From Aliishimia sp963721175 (lineage in GTDB: Bacteria; Pseudomonadota; Alphaproteobacteria; Rhodobacterales; Rhodobacteraceae): a DNA stretch of 64,000 nt. Below are positions 53,195-62,060 of this stretch, in pieces. The position numbers were made by a program, and so were the translations under genes. Within the stretch, counting starts at the first letter, position 1, and each line of letters begins with the position of its first letter. The notes beneath the pieces are model-generated. The model did no database searches and was not told the DNA's origin. It saw nothing but the letters and a program-made list of their open reading frames with translations. The DNA is taken from NCBI GenBank assembly GCA_963721175.1, contig CAVRIG010000014.1, positions 310,001-374,000 of the forward strand, in the 5' to 3' direction.

Positions 53195-54038
53195 ATGGTC
53201 TCTCCGAAAGGCACCGCGCGATCCACCCGCAGGCTGCGGGGCCGGCCGCGGGATTGGGACGACAAGACGGATCAGAACACGATCAAGTCGCTTGACCGCG
53301 CGATGGAGGTTTTCGAGTATCTGAGTGCGGCACAGGGCAAGACGTTGAGTGCGATGGCCGACGAGATGGACCAGTCGCCGGCCACCGTCTACCGCATTCT
53401 GGTCACGCTCGCAGGCGCGCGGGCTGGTGGAGTTCGACGGAGAGGAGCAGGTCTGGCATATCGGCGCGCAGGCCTTCGTGATCGGCGCGCGGTTCCTGCG
53501 GCGCACCAGCCTTGTCGACCGGGCGCGACCGATCCTGCGCAAGCTGATGGAGGCGACGGGGGAGACCGCCAATCTCGGCATCGAGAAGGAGGGCGCGGTG
53601 CTGTTTGTGAGCCAGGTCGAGACGCATGCCAATATCCGCGCCTTCTTCCCGCCCGGAACGCTGTCGCCGATGCACGCCTCCGGCATCGGCAAGGCGCTCC
53701 TGGCGGAGATGACGGAGGACCGGCGGGCGCGCGTCCTGCAAGAGCTGGTCGCCTTCACGGACAATACCGTCACCGATCCCGACTCGCTGGCCGCGGAGCT
53801 GGCGGAGATCCGCGCCCGCGGCTACTCAGTCGACAACGAGGAGAAGAATTCCGGTATGCGGTGCATCGCGGCGCCGGTCTTCGACATGAACGGGGAGGCA
53901 GTCGCCGGCATTTCGGTTTCCGGCCCCACGAGCCGCGTCACACCGGCGGAGGTCGCACGGCTCGGGCAGCCCGTGATCGCCGCCGCCCGGGAATTGACGC
54001 TGGCGATCGGCGGCGTGGCCCCTCCGCCGCGATGCTGA
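53195..54038 (+). CDS. bhcR: BhcR, IclR-family regulator of the beta-hydroxyaspartate cycle (one frameshift, probably sequence error)
   Basis: This IclR-type regulator of about 280 residues has a basic N-terminal extension (STRRLRGRPRDWDDKTDQ), a winged helix (SLDRAMEVFEYLSAAQGKTL, MDQSPATVYRILVTL) and an effector domain (HANIRAFFPPGTLSPMHASG, GYSVDNEEKNSGMRCIAAPV). Removal of one base near 53411 joins VTL to QARGLVEFDGEEQVW. The published BhcR is a glyoxylate-responsive regulator of the divergent bhcABCD genes, and position and family here agree. Confidence 0.85.
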
Positions 54039-54063
54039 GCGGGCGCCGCGGCGGTCTGATCGC

Positions 54064-55038
54064 TCAAGAGGCGAACGAAGTCCCCGGCAGTTCGGCGAGA
54101 TGCGCCTTGCCGATCATCATGTGGCAACCCTTCTCGCCGTTCACGACCTGCGTGATCCTGAGGTCGCCGACGAGCGACAGCAACATGTAGGCTTCTCCCC
54201 GGCTCAGGTCGGTCGTGTCGCTGATCCAGTCGATCATGCGCCGCAACGCATCGCGGGCCGCCGTGTCGAGATCTTCATGCAGACCCATGGAGATCAGGTG
54301 CGTGGACGTTTCCGCGCGGGGAAAATCGCCGCCGACCGCGCTGGCCGCGTCCTTGTGCAGGTGAAATTCGAACCGACCCCGCAGCGCGGTTTCGATCGCC
54401 GTGAGGCAGACCTCCCCGTCACCCTGGATCCCGTGCCCATCGCCGCAGGAGAACATCGCACCCTCGTCATGGACCGGCAGATACAGCGTGGCCCCCGCAC
54501 CGAGCTCCTTGTTGTCGATGTTGCCACCGTGAGCGCGGGGCTGCAGCGACGAGATCCGCCCCCAATGGCTCGGGGGCGCCACACCCATGACGCCGAAGAA
54601 CGGTCGCAGCGTCAGGTTGGAGCCCCAGGGCATCTGTGCAGTGCCGGTCTCCCGGTCTATCCGCGCGTGGACCTGCGCCGTCTCGTGGAACTCGCCCGGA
54701 AGCGCCCCGCCGAGCGGCCGGTAGAGCGTGTAGCCCCAGTCGAGCATCGGCTGCACGTCCAGGATACGCACTTCGAGCACGTCACCCGGGGCCGCACCCT
54801 CCACCGCGATCGGGCCAGTCAGCAAGTGGCCCGGCAGTTGCCGTTCCGACCGCGCGTGTATGTCCAGCAGGGCTTCGGGAACATCGAAACCGGCGCCCGG
54901 CAGGTTGCCCGGTGCACCCGACAACGTTTCGACCGTCACCGTGTCGCCGGACCGGATCGTCAGCACCGGCGACATGCCCGCCTCGAACCAGCCCCAATGC
55001 GTCGTCTCGTGCGTGGCGGTCAGGTGAAGCGCGGTCAT
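54064..55038 (-). CDS. Acetamidase/formamidase family protein
   Basis: This 324-residue cytoplasmic amidase of the FmdA/AmdA family has the typical motifs GPIAVEGAAPGDVLEVRILD, GVMGVAPPSHWGRISSLQPR, HGGNIDNKELGAGATLYLPV and SCGDGHGIQGDGEVCLTAIE. Such enzymes release ammonia from formamide, acetamide or similar small amides with zinc. The start at 55038 follows GGAGG. It is a single gene converging with bhcR; the nearby importer at 43.4-48.5 kb is of a type often used for amides, but the link is only a guess. Confidence 0.88.
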   Translation of the reverse strand: MTALHLTATHETTHWGWFEAGMSPVLTIRSGDTVTVETLSGAPGNLPGAGFDVPEALLDIHARSERQLPGHLLTGPIAVEGAAPGDVLEVRILDVQPMLDWGYTLYRPLGGALPGEFHETAQVHARIDRETGTAQMPWGSNLTLRPFFGVMGVAPPSHWGRISSLQPRAHGGNIDNKELGAGATLYLPVHDEGAMFSCGDGHGIQGDGEVCLTAIETALRGRFEFHLHKDAASAVGGDFPRAETSTHLISMGLHEDLDTAARDALRRMIDWISDTTDLSRGEAYMLLSLVGDLRITQVVNGEKGCHMMIGKAHLAELPGTSFAS

Positions 55039-55135
55039 GAAGCCTCCGATCGGCAGTTGGAGCGAAATTGCTTCACAATGGCGATGGATCGTCAGCCATG
55101 TCCAGCGCTGGTGCAACGCGTACCAGTCCGTGTCG

Positions 55136-55690
55136 CTAGTCCTGACCGCGCTTGACCTTGACGTTCTCGAAGACGACCTCGGCGCCTTCGAGAAAGCGAT
55201 ACCCGTTCTTCTCGTCGTGTCGCGCAAAGGTGGGGGCGTCAAAGCGAACCTTGAGCGTGTAGCGGCCATCCTCGGGGAGAGTCCAGTTGCGGCCGTAGTG
55301 GTACAGGTAGGGATGCCAGAGCAGCGGTAGCTCGTGGGGGCCCATCTCGTTTCCGTCGCCATCGATCACTGTCACCTCGACCTTCAGGCCCGGAATGAAG
55401 CGGCCATCGGCAGCGTCGCGGACCGCGACCTCGATATGGGCGTTTTCCTTGTCCGGCTTGGCCCATTCCAGAGTGTGGCCCTTCGACACGTACATGCCTT
55501 CGGCCTCTTCGACGGCGTAGGCCACGAGGTATTCGCCCGATTGAACCTCGCGGCCGTCATGGGCGACCTCTTCCATCATGTGCCGCAGCGTGTGGGTCAG
55601 CGCCTCGCCTTGAGTGCGGCCGAGTTCCAGCCCCTTTTCGTCACCCTCGTCGCTCGGAACGAGCGGGGTCGTGGCGTTCGTGTCTGTCAT
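55136..55690 (-). CDS. Tp34/P19-type metal-binding protein without signal peptide
   Basis: This 184-residue protein resembles the periplasmic iron/copper-binding Tp34/P19 family: EYLVAYAVEEAEGMYVSKGH with a candidate Met ligand, AHIEVAVRDAADGRFIPGLK, and the His-rich LLWHPYLYHYGRNWTLPEDG. The start MTDTNATTPLVPSDEGDE has no hydrophobic signal, so this form appears cytoplasmic, which is unusual for the family. It lies 94 bases downstream of a cation diffusion facilitator, supporting a metal role. ATG at 55690 has GGAGGG before it; ATG at 55702 is an alternative. Confidence 0.75.
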   Translation of the reverse strand: MTDTNATTPLVPSDEGDEKGLELGRTQGEALTHTLRHMMEEVAHDGREVQSGEYLVAYAVEEAEGMYVSKGHTLEWAKPDKENAHIEVAVRDAADGRFIPGLKVEVTVIDGDGNEMGPHELPLLWHPYLYHYGRNWTLPEDGRYTLKVRFDAPTFARHDEKNGYRFLEGAEVVFENVKVKRGQD

Positions 55691-55784
55691 CTTGCCCTCC
55701 ATTTTCGTGTGGCGTCGATCAGTAGGACAACAGGGAGGTCCAGCAGCAGGTTCCTGCGGCCGGAAATCTCTCGCGCGGCATCGC

Positions 55785-56688
55785 TCAGGGCGAAAAGCTG
55801 ATATGGGCGAGGCGCCAGGCGCGATTCCTCTCTCCCGGCCAGTAGTCGCGCGGATCGGCGTCTTGCGGCGCGGTGTCGACGCCGTGCAGTTCGGCCACAT
55901 GTAGCGACCCGTTTCGCGCAACCGCACATCGCTTTCGGGAAAGCGGGACTTGAGATGGTCGCGCAGCATGATCGCGTCCTCCGCCGGCTTGTCGCCGCCC
56001 AGTTCGCGCGGCAAGGCCATCGGCCAGCTCGGCAGCGGCGGCGCGGGCCGCGCGGAAACCGTCGCGCACGATGTCGACCGCAATCACGAGCGCGGCCGCG
56101 GAATCCGCCCACCACAGGCCGAAACCGACTCCGAGGATGCCGACGATGGCGGCGACGCCCGTCATCCAGTCCGCCTTCTGCATGAGTGCGTCCGTATGCA
56201 CCACCTTGTCCTGGATGCGGCGGGCGACGGGCTGTTTCATGCGCCCCAGGATGACTGGCGGCACGACCGAGTAGGCGAGTGCCGCGATCATCAGCCAACC
56301 GATCCAGAACGTCTGGTCGAAAATGGTCGATGGGTCCGATCGTGGGGTGTTCGGCCGCGAGGAGTGCGCTGGCGGAATCGTAGATCAGATAGAACCCGAG
56401 CCCGGCGAGCACGCAGGCCGAGGCGAGGAAAGCAAGGCTGTTCACGCGGCTGTACCCATGGGGAAACCGCTCGTTCGGCCGTTTTCGCTCGAAATGTAGC
56501 GCGAGAAGGAACACGGCCGCCGGCATCAGGCCGGACAAGTCCTCGAACCAGGCGGACTTCATCGCCTGGCTCGACCCCATGACGAAGAACAACACCGCTA
56601 TGATGGACGCCTGCCACGCGATGGTCCACCATTCCAGATGGATCGCCCGACGGATGTCCTTCTCGATCTCCGGGGGAAAATCGCTCAC
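55785..56688 (-). CDS. Cation diffusion facilitator metal efflux protein (three frameshifts, probably sequence errors)
   Basis: This CDF-family membrane protein has about 300 residues. Helices are visible in IAWQASIIAVLFFVMGSSQA, LMPAAVFLLALHFERK, LAFLASACVLAGLGFYLIYD and WMTGVAAIVGILGVGFGLWW. Possible metal residues include HTDALMQKADWMTG, matching the HxxxD site of CDF helix 5. Two extra bases (near 56325 and 56015) and one missing base (near 55893-55898) interrupt the frame; their sum restores a multiple of three. The GTG start at 56688 overlaps the lipoprotein stop (GTGA). CDF proteins exchange Zn, Fe, Co or Mn for protons. Confidence 0.78.
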
Positions 56689-57113
56689 GTCTGGCTCTCC
56701 CGCACAGTGCGCTCGACAAGGATCAGCCAGCGATTCTCGCCGGGGCGCACCAGCGCGCGCAAGACGGGATGATCCTTCGGCGGAGCGATCGCGCGCGCCG
56801 AGCTCGTCATGGCGGTGCGGGTGCTCCAAGGCGTCGACTTGGCGAACTCGCCGACAACGACATCGATCTCTCCGGCGTTCAGACGCTGAATAAGATCTTC
56901 AGTCGCGCCGTCGCGGATATCCGCATCGACGCTCATGGAGTTGGCCAGCCGTTCGACCAGGGCGCGCTCCTCGACTGCGGGACCACCCGCGACGATACCG
57001 GCACGCATCGCACCGCGCGCAAGAACGCCTTCAGTTGTGCCTGCGATGTCCTTGGGAAACTCGTCGCAGCCGCTCGCCGTCGCGGCGAGTGCGAGCAAAC
57101 CAAGCATCTTCAT
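56685..57113 (-). CDS. Small lipoprotein with partial similarity to type 3 solute-binding proteins
   Basis: The protein has about 142 residues. A lipobox LAATASGC follows a short hydrophobic signal, so it should be lipid-anchored. The rest has RAGIVAGGPAVEERALVERL and LIQRLNAGEIDVVVGEF, which look like pieces of the ABC type 3 binding-protein fold, but at about half the family length. The role is unknown. It is translationally coupled to the CDF transporter, so metal delivery or sensing is possible. The start is uncertain; ATG at 57113 gives the best signal, and the reading frame is open further upstream. Confidence 0.55.
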   Translation of the reverse strand: MKMLGLLALAATASGCDEFPKDIAGTTEGVLARGAMRAGIVAGGPAVEERALVERLANSMSVDADIRDGATEDLIQRLNAGEIDVVVGEFAKSTPWSTRTAMTSSARAIAPPKDHPVLRALVRPGENRWLILVERTVRESQT

Positions 57114-57542
57114 GCGCAACCCGTTCACAAGAGACTCCAAGTTTCGATCCGTGGCCGGATAAGCGACAGACGGCGAGAACCACACTCATCACGCGGCGTC
57201 ATCCGCAGCTGAACTCTGTCTCGTAGTCCTCGGAGAAGCCCGACGCGACACTTCATCGGTTTCTACTTCTGCCGAACGCGGGCGCGGGAGGCTTGGTTCC
57301 TTGCTTCAGTGTCGCCAGCCCGGGCGAAGCCAGGGACTGCGCAAAGCGCAAGAACGAGCGGTGCGTCGTTTTGGCCTCCCGATCGGCAAGAAGACATCGA
57401 ACCAATCCTTGCCGGGAACGTTACCAGAGGACGGTTCGCGTCATCTCGCCGAACCGGGCATTCGGGCTAGGTATCGCATAAATTATGGCGCTCAGGGACA
57501 CTGTCTGGGCAGCGTCGTCCATGGAAAAGGTAGCAACTGATA
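57114..57542 (+). other. 429-bp intergenic region upstream of the type III PKS
   Basis: Short open frames here have no recognisable content. A hairpin CGGCAAG (57384-57390) with CTTGCCG (57408-57414) is present. An AT-rich segment near 57475-57485 could be part of a promoter. The region must contain divergent promoters for the lipoprotein-CDF and PKS operons. Confidence 0.4.
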
Positions 57543-58600
57543 ATGAGTGTTCAGCTTCACGGTCTCGGGACCGCCTTGCCACCCCACGAGTTGCCGCAGG
57601 ATGTCGTGCAGGTTCGTGCCCAGGAAATCCTCGGCCCCCGCTATCCGCAGTTCCAGCGTCTTCTGTCGACATTCGTGAGCGCCGGGATCGAGCGACGGTA
57701 TTCCGTCGTGCCTCTCGACTGGTTTTCGACCGATCACGGCTGGGCCGAACGGAACGCGGCCTATCTCGAGGGTGGGACCGCGCTTTTCATCGACGCCGCG
57801 CGACGCGCGCTCGAGGCGGCCGATTGGCAAGCGGATCAGGTCGATTGCATCGTCACGGTATCCTCGACCGGCGTTGCCACGCCGACGCTCGAAGCGCGCG
57901 CGATGTCGGAGTTGGGCTTCCGCCGGGATGTCAGGCGGGTTCCGGTCTTCGGCCTTGGCTGCGCGGGCGGCGTGTCGGGCCTCTCGATCGCGCAGTCGCT
58001 GTCGGACGCGAGCCCGGACGAGCGTGTTCTCCTCGTCGTCGTCGAAGCCTGCACCTTGTCGTTTCGCACCGACCGCCTCCAGAAGGCCGACATCATCGCG
58101 ACAGTGCTTTTCGGAGACGGCGCGGCGGCGGCGTGCCTGTCCGGCCGCACGCCGGCGGGGCAGCAGGTCACGCTTGCATCGCGGCACCCAGACGACCTGG
58201 CCCGATACGCTCGGCATCATGGGATGGGACGTGGACGACACCGGTCTGGGCGTCGTCTTCGATCGCGCGATCCCCGATTTCATCGACGGGCACATGGCTG
58301 AGGCAGTCGAAGAAGCGCTGTCCGCCTGCGGGTCTGAAGCGTGACGAGATCGACCGCTTCGTGTGCCATCCCGGCGGCGCGAAGGTCGTGACCGCCATCG
58401 AGCGCGCGCTGCATCTGGAACAGGGCGTCCTCACCGCGGAGCGCGAAGTCCTGCGCGACGCCGGGAACATGTCGGCGCCCACGGTGCTCTTCGTGCTCGA
58501 CCGGGTCCTGGCGTCGGGGGCTTCGGGGCGGATGATGACCACGGCGCTCGGCCCGGGGTTCACCGGCGCGTTCCTGCCCTTGACGGCCGAGGCCGCATGA
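57543..58600 (+). CDS. Type III polyketide synthase (chalcone synthase-like; two frameshifts, probably sequence errors)
   Basis: This enzyme of about 351 residues condenses an acyl-CoA starter with malonyl-CoA into alkylresorcinol or alkylpyrone products. The catalytic Cys is in GLGCAGGVSGLS (about residue 141), His in FVCHPGGAKVV and Asn in DAGNMSAPTVLFVLD. The TLGIMGWDVDDTGLGVV segment is typical of bacterial members. One extra base near 58178-58184 and one in the G-run 58330-58332 break the frame. The stop overlaps the methyltransferase start (ATGA). Confidence 0.85.
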
Positions 58601-59097
58601 CAGCCGGCGCCGTGCTTTTCCTGGCGTTCCTGATCCTCCAGCGGCTTTCGGAACTGGTGATCGCGCGGCGCAATACCGCAAGCGCTACTTGCGCATGGCG
58701 CGCGCGAGGTGGCGGCAGGGCATTATCCGCTGATCGTAGCAATCCATGCGCTCTGGATCGTGGTGTTGGTCATCTTCGGATACGACCAACCGCTGCACCT
58801 GGGGTGGCTTGCTGATCTTTGCCCTCCTGCAGGTTTTCCGGCTGTGGATCCTGATGTCACTGGGGCGGCGCTGGACCACACGGATCATCGTGACGGACAC
58901 GCCGCTTGTGGCGCGGGGTCCCTATCGCTGGGTCAACCACCCCAATTACCTGCTGGTGATCTGCGAGATCGCGGTGGCGCCGCTGGTGCTGGGGCTCTGG
59001 TGGATCGCGATCGTGTTCTCGGTGCTCAATGCAGTCGTGCTGACCATCCGCATACGCGCCGAGAATGACGGCGCTCGCCCCCGGACGCACCGCGTGA
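58597..59097 (+). CDS. Isoprenylcysteine carboxyl methyltransferase-like membrane protein (three frameshifts, probably sequence errors)
   Basis: This integral membrane methyltransferase-like protein has about 165 residues. The ICMT pattern is clear in LVARGPYRWVNHPNYLLVIC and the C-terminal RIRAEN. Extra bases near 58679-58692, 58809-58810 and 59070-59071 must be removed; the protein then reads AGAVLFLAFLILQRLSELVI, GHYPLIVAIHALWIVVLVIF, LIFALLQVFRLWIL and ends ALAPGRTA. BpsB-type relatives beside type III PKS genes O-methylate alkylpyrones, a likely role here. Both ends overlap neighbours (ATGA and GTGA). Confidence 0.78.
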
Positions 59098-61259
59098 ACC
59101 GGGAGCGGCATGTGCTGGAGCGCGTTCTTTCCCATCCGCGATATCTCCTGCTTTGTCTCGCCCTCCTGCTCATCGCATTGCTCGCCCGCGTCGGATCGCT
59201 TGGCTTCGATGCCGACATCAACCGCGTCTTCATCTCCGACAGCCCGCTCTCCCAGGCCCAGACCCGGTTCGAAGCGCAGTATGCGACGAAGCTCTCCGAC
59301 GTGGTGGTATTCGTCGAGGCGGCGGATGCGCTGACCGCCGACCAGATCGGTGCCGCGCGGAACATGGCACTTGATTTCGAACTCACGCCCGGCGTTGCGG
59401 CCGTCGTGTCCCCCTTCGCGCTGCGATTTCCGCCGAAGCACGAGACCTGGCCCGACGCCCCGGTGATCCCGCCGGACCCGTCGCGTACCGAGACCGACGA
59501 GAGGCTGGCGGCCTTCGATCGCCTTGAAACGGGTCTGCCGACGTTCATCTCGCGGGACGCCCTCCTGATCGTCGCGTCCGTCGATACCGCGGCGCGTCCG
59601 CTCGACGAGACCCTGGGAGAGTTCCGCGAACTGATCGGACCGTATGAGGACGGCGCACTCACCGTCACGGTCACCGGGCCCGACGTGATGGGGTCGACGA
59701 TCCGTGCCGGGCTCGCCGATGATCTGCTTCGGCTCAACCTTGTCGGCGCCGCCCTCGTGGCAATCGCCGCCCTCGCGTTTCTGCGCGACGCGCGCCTTGC
59801 GGTCGCGGCCGTCCTGCCGGCCCTTCTCGGCATGGTGGCGTCAGTGGGCGTGGCGGCCTGGCTCGGGATACCGATCACCGTGCTGAACAACGTCATTCCA
59901 ATGCTGATGCTGATCATCGGCGTTGCCAACGGTCTGCACCTGGCGGTTCACCTCGCCCGGAGCGAGGGGACGATCGTCGCGCGAGTGGTCGATACGCTTC
60001 GCACGGTCGGGCCTGCGAGCCTGCTGACGGCGATCACGACCGCAATCGCCTTCGCCGCGATCATGGTGACGTCGAACCCGCAGCTTTTCGAGTTCGCGCT
60101 GCTCGGCTCGTTGTCGATGGTCGTTTCCATGCTGCTTCTGCTGGTCGGTTTCGCCGCCCTGGCGGTCCTGCTCGACCCGCGCGGCTCCAAAGTCGGTGGC
60201 GGCTTGGCGGGGTTCGCCGCAAGGTTTGGAACGGCCGCGGCGAGAGCACCGCATATCGTCGCTGCGGGAAGCGCAGTTCTCCTGATGGTTGCATGCTTGG
60301 GATTTGCGTCGACCACCGCCTGGTTTCCGTTCGGGCAATACCTTCCCTCCACCAGCGACCTTCTCGACGCCAACGACCGTATCGCGGAGCGCTTCGGCGG
60401 TGTCTTCCGCGCTTGGGTCGAGATGCCGCCAGGGACGGAGTGGTCAGAATTGGTGTCCGCCGTGGAAGCCGTCGAGGCCGTCACGCCGCCCGGTTCCGTG
60501 GTGTCGGAGGTCGCGATTGCAAGGTGGAGCGGGGATGCCGGGACGCCGCCGCCACCAGACGCGCTCGACCGCTTGCCTGCGGCGGCTGTGGAACGGCTGA
60601 CCGATGCCGCGACGGGGATCCACCGCTTCGCGGTGTCGGTGCTCGAGCCGATGCGGTCCGACGCCACGCTCGCCGCCTACGATGCCGTCGAGGCTGCGGC
60701 TCTCGACGCCGGGGCCGAGCGCGTGATCGGGCTGCCGGCGATCATGCGACATGGCTCGGTGGATCTGATACGGGAATTGTCGCTCGGTCTGCTCCTGGCC
60801 AGCGCTGGCGGCGCGCTCGTCGTCGCACTCGCGTTCCGCAGTCTCTTCATCCTGCCGGTGGCGCTTGTCGTCAACCTGCTGCCCGTTCTCGTGGTCGGCT
60901 GCGCCCCTCACATCCTGAACCAGGGTCATCTGACGCCACCCCTGACGTTGGCGCTGACCGTCGCGTTCGGCATCGCCATCGACGATACCGTGCACTTGCT
61001 CCTGCGATACCATCAGGCTCTGCGCTCAGGTCTTGCCGCGAGCGACGCACTGGCGCAGGCTCTGAAAACGGCCGGTGGGGTAATGACCATGACCACCATT
61101 CTCCTGATCGTCGGACTGGCGGTCACCGCCTTCAGCGTGTTCCATCCCGTTCGCCTTTTCGGCGCGACACTGTCGCTCAGCCTTCTGGCAGCACTCCTGA
61201 CTGATCTGGTGCTTCTCCCCGCCCTACTGACACTTGGTGCACGCCATGACCTTTCGTAG
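59094..61259 (+). CDS. MMPL/RND-superfamily lipid transporter
   Basis: This 721-residue inner-membrane protein has two repeated halves, each with one helix, a large periplasmic loop and five helices. The transmembrane proton-relay regions are AWLGIPITVLNNVIPMLMLI with ANGLHLAVHLARSEG in half 1 and LTVAFGIAIDDTVHLLLRYH with GGVMTMTTILLIVGLAVTAF in half 2. The GTG start at 59094 overlaps the methyltransferase stop; the continuous frame from the methyltransferase is produced by an extra G at 59070-59071. It probably moves the PKS-derived lipid. Confidence 0.82.
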   Translation: MNRERHVLERVLSHPRYLLLCLALLLIALLARVGSLGFDADINRVFISDSPLSQAQTRFEAQYATKLSDVVVFVEAADALTADQIGAARNMALDFELTPGVAAVVSPFALRFPPKHETWPDAPVIPPDPSRTETDERLAAFDRLETGLPTFISRDALLIVASVDTAARPLDETLGEFRELIGPYEDGALTVTVTGPDVMGSTIRAGLADDLLRLNLVGAALVAIAALAFLRDARLAVAAVLPALLGMVASVGVAAWLGIPITVLNNVIPMLMLIIGVANGLHLAVHLARSEGTIVARVVDTLRTVGPASLLTAITTAIAFAAIMVTSNPQLFEFALLGSLSMVVSMLLLLVGFAALAVLLDPRGSKVGGGLAGFAARFGTAAARAPHIVAAGSAVLLMVACLGFASTTAWFPFGQYLPSTSDLLDANDRIAERFGGVFRAWVEMPPGTEWSELVSAVEAVEAVTPPGSVVSEVAIARWSGDAGTPPPPDALDRLPAAAVERLTDAATGIHRFAVSVLEPMRSDATLAAYDAVEAAALDAGAERVIGLPAIMRHGSVDLIRELSLGLLLASAGGALVVALAFRSLFILPVALVVNLLPVLVVGCAPHILNQGHLTPPLTLALTVAFGIAIDDTVHLLLRYHQALRSGLAASDALAQALKTAGGVMTMTTILLIVGLAVTAFSVFHPVRLFGATLSLSLLAALLTDLVLLPALLTLGARHDLS

Positions 61260-61728
61260 ACTTCTGCTCATCCCGGCGCTCATCGCCACACCGCTGATCG
61301 CCGACCCCCTGCCGGACATGGCTGGCGAATGGACCGGATCGGGTACGGCGCGCGAGGCGCCGGGTCGCGCGGAAGAGGCGGTGCGGTGCCGTCTGAACAA
61401 CGCATGGCAGGAAGACCGCCGCCGCCTGCGTGTACGCGGCCGCTGCGCCGTGCCGGGTCGAACGTTCGAGATCGACGGCGCGCTGAAGGAAGAGGGTGGC
61501 GGGCGCCTGTCCGGTTTCTGGCGCAATCCCGACGGGCCCGGTCAGGTGTCGATATCCGGACAGATCGTGGACGACGCCGCGCAATTCACGTTCCGCGCCA
61601 AGGAGCCGGGAACGGGGGTCGACATCTCGCAGGTCATCACCTTGCAGATCACATCCGGGGTCTTCCGGCTCTCCGCCCGATCGCGGGCCGACACCAGCGA
61701 CATGGCGGAGATCGAGTTCGGGCGTTGA
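61246..61728 (+). CDS. Exported hypothetical protein of the PKS operon
   Basis: This 160-residue protein has a signal peptide (MTFRRLLLIPALIATPLIAD). The mature part is a small beta-rich domain starting MAGEWTGSGTAREAPG and continuing DGALKEEGGGRLSGFWRNPD, reminiscent of lipocalin-like or DUF-type periplasmic barrels. No family was recognised with certainty. It overlaps the MMPL gene by 14 bases, so a periplasmic shuttle for the lipid exported by that protein is plausible. Confidence 0.65.
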   Translation: MTFRRLLLIPALIATPLIADPLPDMAGEWTGSGTAREAPGRAEEAVRCRLNNAWQEDRRRLRVRGRCAVPGRTFEIDGALKEEGGGRLSGFWRNPDGPGQVSISGQIVDDAAQFTFRAKEPGTGVDISQVITLQITSGVFRLSARSRADTSDMAEIEFGR

Positions 61729-62060
61729 TGAGGACATGAAGGCAGCCGTGCGCAGGTGGACTTGGGATTCTCCCGCACAGATCGCAGCCCGATCTCTGCG
61801 CGAGATAACTGGCAGACCCTCTACCCTCGGGGACACGACCTCGAATTCCAACTGCATCACAGTCGGTCGAAATCCGAATTGATGGATGTCCATCTTACCG
61901 GCGCAGCGAACAATACTCGGAGTTTGGAACGCGTCGCCCTTGCTCCAAAAAGCTTGATCGAACGTCGAAATTCGACGATTTTCTACCATACCGGCGCATA
62001 GTTTTTGCGGCAGTCGGATTTTGAGTGCTCTTTTTTCAATCTTTTCTTGGAGGACCAATC
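61729..62060 (+). other. 332-bp intergenic region before the haem peroxidase
   Basis: No convincing gene is present. The region contains a perfect dyad at 61963-61977 and a T-rich stretch near 62020-62045, and ends with GGAGG 7 bases before the peroxidase ATG. No obvious terminator hairpin follows the upstream stop. Confidence 0.4.
61963..61977. promoter_or_regulatory. Perfect 15-bp dyad, candidate operator of the peroxidase gene
   Basis: CGTCGAA (61963-61969), A, TTCGACG (61971-61977) is a perfect inverted repeat about 84 bases upstream of the peroxidase start. Which regulator uses it is unknown. Confidence 0.45.

Noticed and set aside
58746..61259. Apparent ICMT-MMPL fusion protein of 837 residues
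   Set aside because: One extra G at 59070-59071 removes the methyltransferase stop. Correcting it gives an exact GTGA stop/start overlap like those elsewhere in the window.
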